Source: Azospirillum baldaniorum (GTDB lineage Bacteria; Pseudomonadota; Alphaproteobacteria; Azospirillales; Azospirillaceae). From it: a DNA stretch of 64,000 nucleotides. Positions within the stretch are counted from its first letter, which is position 1. Each line of letters begins with the position of its first letter. Shown here in pieces: positions 61,673-64,000 of the stretch. The stretch lies in assembly GCF_003119195.2 (NCBI RefSeq), contig NZ_CP022262.1, forward strand, positions 268,501-332,500. The letters run 5' to 3'. The notes under the pieces were generated by a model. The model was not told where the DNA came from, made no database searches, and worked only from the letters and a program-made list of their open reading frames with translations. The translations under genes were made by a program, and so were the position numbers.

Positions 61673-62146
61673 TCAGCCGTCGCCGCGGTCGATGGCGGCG
61701 GGGCCGCGCAGAGCCGAGGTGACGGCGGGCGCCGGGCGCAGCAGCGGCGTCGGCGGGTTGATCGGCAGATCCATCAGGCCGCGGCGGGCGGCGTTGCGCT
61801 CCATCTCGTAATCGGGGTCGGGGAAGCGCTGGAGAAGCGTCTCGTAGGTGTCGCGGGCCGCGGCGGGGCAGCCCAGGATGCGGAACGCTTCTCCCTGCCG
61901 CAGCAGGGCACCAGCCTCCGTCCCGCGGTGATAGGAGGCGAGGCTGGCCGCCACGGCGAACCAACGGTCGTAGGCGGTCCACAACGCCTCCACCGTCGGC
62001 CCCTCGCACTGCCCGGCCTCCACCGCCGCCTCCAGCGCCTGCCGGTAGGCGGTGTCCGGGGGCGGGGAGGTCATCGCGCAGCCGCCCACCAGCAGGAGGA
62101 CGCCCGCAAGGGCGGTTCCGGCAATAGCCTGTCTGTTGCGCGGCAT
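61673..62146 (-). CDS. Putative lipoprotein, TPR-like
   Basis: A 157-residue protein with a lipoprotein signal (VLLLVGGC, Cys23). The helical body includes ALLRQGEAFRILGCPAAARDTYETLLQRFPDPDYEMERNAARR, which looks like one tetratricopeptide-like repeat pair. Probably outer-membrane anchored; no specific function can be given. It diverges from the response regulator. Confidence 0.7.
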   Translation of the reverse strand: MPRNRQAIAGTALAGVLLLVGGCAMTSPPPDTAYRQALEAAVEAGQCEGPTVEALWTAYDRWFAVAASLASYHRGTEAGALLRQGEAFRILGCPAAARDTYETLLQRFPDPDYEMERNAARRGLMDLPINPPTPLLRPAPAVTSALRGPAAIDRGDG

Positions 62147-62501
62147 CGTTTCCTCTCTCCCGTTCGCATCCTCTCGCCACCAGTGAAATACAGCCGGGTT
62201 AAAGCCCGGTTCAAGCCGAAGCGGGGAGGGCTGGGGAGGTGCGGTGTTGCGGGCAACTCGGGAGGAAAATGCTTCGAATTTCGAGGCAAAGAGCAGCCAA
62301 GAATCTACGCCTTAACGGATATTAAAAGTCATATAAAAGCAGGCCGTAACATTATCCCTTGAGGTAAGCCGGATGGTTGACTCGCGGTACAGGAAGGCTA
62401 TTACCTGAGGGTGTGAGAAAATAAAGCACTCGGAATTAAGGAAAATTTTAAGTGCCTTGTCCTCCCGCCCTCTAGTTGAAACCCCTGTTGCGGAGAATCC
62501 C
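62147..62501. other. AT-rich intergenic region between the lipoprotein and response-regulator genes
   Basis: A 355-bp gap. The segment 62330-62460 is AT-rich relative to the surroundings and contains the imperfect inverted pair GCACT/AGTGC around AATTAAGGAAAATTTTA. It probably holds divergent promoters. No gene is evident. Confidence 0.5.
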
Positions 62502-63296
62502 ATGCGCGCTGTCCTGGTTGAACCGAACCCCCTGATCGCCGACGCGCTCGGCCGTCAGCTCGGCATGGGGAAGATCCGCTACGACCGCCAGGACTGGGCC
62601 GGGCTGGAGGAGCTTCTGCAGGAGCAGGGGGCGGAAGGACTCGGCTACGACGCCATCGTCCTGGGCAGCGTCGACGATCCGGCGCGCTGTGTGGCGGCGC
62701 TGCGGGCGCATCAGGTCGGGGCGGCGATCCTCTGCCTGCTCGACCGGCGCTGCGTGACGACGACGGTGGAGCTGCTGCACGCCGGGGCCGACGACGTGCT
62801 GGTCAAGCCGGTGGTCAGCGCCGAGGTGCGGGCGCGCATCGAGGTGGCGCGGCGGCGCTCGCGCGGGTTGCTGAGCAACGCGGTGCGGGTCGGCCAGCTC
62901 ACGGTGTTCCTCGACGGGCGCGACCCGGAGGTCGCCGGCGAGCGGCTGCGGCTGAGCCAGCGCGAGCACGCCATCCTCGGCGTGCTGGCCGCCCACCACC
63001 GCCGCGTCGTCTCCAAGGAGCACATCTACGACGAGGTCTACGGCCTGTCCGGCGCCGACCCGCTGGACAAGGTCATCGACGTCTACATCTGCAAGCTGCG
63101 CAAGAAGATCGCCGAGGCCACCGGCGGCGCCCGCTACATCGAGACCGTCTACGGCCGCGGCTACAAGTTCGAGGCCCCGCCCGAGCACGAAGAGGCTGTT
63201 TCGGCCGCCGCACCCGCCACCGCCGCCCGCCGCTTCCCGGCCATCCCCTTCGCCGCGTCCGGCCTGCACCCCGGCTGTCTCGTCGCCGCCGAGTGA
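62502..63296 (+). CDS. Orphan OmpR-type response regulator, Rem/FtcR-like flagellar regulator candidate
   Basis: A 264-residue protein with a receiver-like domain (1-120) and an OmpR/PhoB winged helix (about 130-235; RLSQREHAILGVLAAHH, KVIDVYICKLRKKI, YGRGYKFE). The receiver is degenerate. The acidic pair after strand 1 is replaced (LVEPNPL), and the phospho-acceptor site reads YDAIVLG, with Gly instead of Asp. A lysine remains (VLVKPV). Such atypical regulators (Rem in Sinorhizobium, FtcR in Brucella) control late flagellar genes, and a flagellin gene follows. The C-terminal tail is Ala/Pro-rich. Target and signal are inferred. Confidence 0.78.
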   Translation: MRAVLVEPNPLIADALGRQLGMGKIRYDRQDWAGLEELLQEQGAEGLGYDAIVLGSVDDPARCVAALRAHQVGAAILCLLDRRCVTTTVELLHAGADDVLVKPVVSAEVRARIEVARRRSRGLLSNAVRVGQLTVFLDGRDPEVAGERLRLSQREHAILGVLAAHHRRVVSKEHIYDEVYGLSGADPLDKVIDVYICKLRKKIAEATGGARYIETVYGRGYKFEAPPEHEEAVSAAAPATAARRFPAIPFAASGLHPGCLVAAE

Positions 63297-63388
63297 CGGC
63301 GCCTTAATTTCAAAGTCCCGCCCTGCCTTCTGCTTCCGACATTTTGCCCCCGAAATTTTGAAAGACGCCATGGCCGCGGCCCTTCGGG

Positions 63389-63411
63389 GCACGGCGGCTG
63401 AACCGCCGTGC
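63389..63411 (+). terminator. Stem-loop GCACGGCGG-CTGAA-CCGCCGTGC
   Basis: A perfect 9-bp GC-rich stem with a 5-base loop, about 95 bp after the regulator stop. It fits a terminator for the regulator gene; TTTTT follows about 12 bp downstream. Confidence 0.55.
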
Positions 63412-63419
63412 GCGGCAGC

Positions 63420-63438
63420 CGCATTTTTGTAAAATGCG
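63420..63438. other. Stem-loop CGCATTTT-TGT-AAAATGCG
   Basis: A perfect 8-bp stem with a 3-base loop, just after the terminator-like hairpin. Possibly an operator or leader structure of the flagellin gene. Confidence 0.45.
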
Positions 63439-63449
63439 CGATTACTTTT

Positions 63450-63505
63450 AAAAACCGCACGGCTTTAAAAGATGAGTTTGTCACCCTGAAAAGGCTGCGG
63501 TTTTT
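63450..63505. other. Long-range inverted repeat AAAAACCGCA/TGCGGTTTTT
   Basis: Two 10-base arms separated by 36 bases. If transcribed they could form the base of a flagellin leader structure; the second arm followed by more T could end transcripts. Confidence 0.45.
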
Positions 63506-63635
63506 TACTCCGGTTTAAACGGGGTCGGTCACAGTCGAATGGTCGGTTGCGCGCCCATAAAAACCAAGTGGGAAGGCCCGCGCACCCGGCCCCAGCGTCA
63601 GAAAGGCGCTCTGCATCTCGCGAATGGAGATACAC

Positions 63636-64000
63636 ATGGCCTCGATCATGACCAACACCTCGGCGATGACCGCGCTGCAGACGCTGCGCCGCGTGACCGA
63701 CGATCTGGCGACCACCCAGGATCGCATCTCGACCGGTCTCAAGGTCAACAACGCCAAGGACAACGCCGCCTACTGGTCCATCGCCACGACCATGCGCGCC
63801 GACGTCGCCGGCTTCAAGGCGGTGAAGGAATCGCTGGAACTGGGTTCGGGCACGACCAACACCGCGTCGGTGGCGTCCAAGAACATCGTCGAGAACCTGC
63901 AGACGCTGAAGGCCCGCGTCATTGCCGGCCAGACCAACGGCGTCGACAAGTCGCTGATCCAGAACGACATCGACCAGCTCGTCAAGCTGGTGAAGGGCGC
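63636..64000 (+). CDS. Flagellin, N-terminal part (continues beyond window)
   Basis: 121 residues of the conserved D0/D1 N-terminal region are visible. It starts MASIMTNTSAMTALQTLRRV and includes RISTGLKVNNAKDNAAYWSIATTM, the coiled-coil segment for filament assembly and receptor recognition. GGAGA precedes ATG 63636. Codon choice is the strongly biased kind of a highly expressed gene (AAC, ACC, CTG, AAG dominate). The alphaproteobacterial style (AAYWSIATTM rather than AAGLAIS) is clear. It follows the Rem/FtcR-like regulator. Confidence 0.95.
   Translation, partial: MASIMTNTSAMTALQTLRRVTDDLATTQDRISTGLKVNNAKDNAAYWSIATTMRADVAGFKAVKESLELGSGTTNTASVASKNIVENLQTLKARVIAGQTNGVDKSLIQNDIDQLVKLVKG

Larger units (their letters stand above)
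63297..63635. promoter_or_regulatory. Flagellin upstream region with three stem-loops
   Basis: A 339-bp gap, AT-richer after 63420. Contains the hairpins listed below; no sigma-54 or sigma-28 box was convincingly matched. Confidence 0.4.

Noticed and set aside
63297..63635. Sigma-54 promoter of flagellin
   Set aside because: No clear GG-N10-GC element could be placed at a suitable distance from the start codon.

Overview
The window is GC-rich, densely packed alphaproteobacterial chromosome or chromid. The gene content fits a soil or rhizosphere bacterium of the Azospirillum type: nicotinate catabolism, two branched-chain-amino-acid-type ABC importers, a TakP-type TRAP importer, nor accessory genes, a Rem/FtcR-like regulator beside flagellin, and long GC-rich palindromic repeats. 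The genus is an inference from gene content. No rRNA, tRNA, CRISPR array or insertion sequence was seen.

Layout. 1-2442: a fructose PTS protein (fruB, cut by the window edge) diverges from a LacI-type regulator, with two perfect LacI/GalR-type operators between or beside them. 2576-12790: a leftward locus with a TetR regulator, the lower nicotinate pathway (nicF, nicX, nicD, nicE, nicC) and a five-part ABC importer. 13056-15246: two small orphan proteins and an amidohydrolase. 15869-29757: a rightward locus with a TSUP permease, a gamma-glutamyltranspeptidase-family hydrolase, a second complete ABC importer, a three-subunit molybdenum hydroxylase with a CoxG-like protein, an amidase, an HpxZ-like protein and a MarR regulator. 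A DUF1116 (AllG-like) protein follows at 29932-31131.

31161-48901 is two divergent arms. The left arm carries a TakP-type TRAP importer, a ketopantoate-reductase-like protein, a semialdehyde dehydrogenase, an FAD-linked 2-hydroxyacid dehydrogenase and ETF. The right arm carries a 2-oxoglutarate-dehydrogenase-E1 paralogue, a methylsuccinyl-CoA-dehydrogenase-like enzyme, a LysR regulator, an SDR and a mesaconyl-CoA C1-C4 transferase (Mct). Read together they suggest a route from a branched 2-oxodicarboxylate through methylsuccinyl-CoA and mesaconyl-CoA towards acetyl-CoA and pyruvate. This is my best candidate for an undescribed system.

48995-64000 is mixed: a small hydrophilic protein, norEF, purT, a lipoprotein, an iron/cobalamin-type ABC importer whose binding protein is frameshifted, msrPQ, a 2-keto-3-deoxygluconate locus (Gfo/Idh oxidoreductase, KDPG aldolase, GntR, KdgK, EamA transporter), a second lipoprotein, a degenerate response regulator, and the start of a flagellin gene.

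Two families of long GC-rich inverted repeats are scattered between and inside operons (five copies of family A, five of family B/C). One supplies the last roughly 31 codons and the stop of the coxG-like gene. Several A copies have flanks that differ between copies but stay complementary within each copy.
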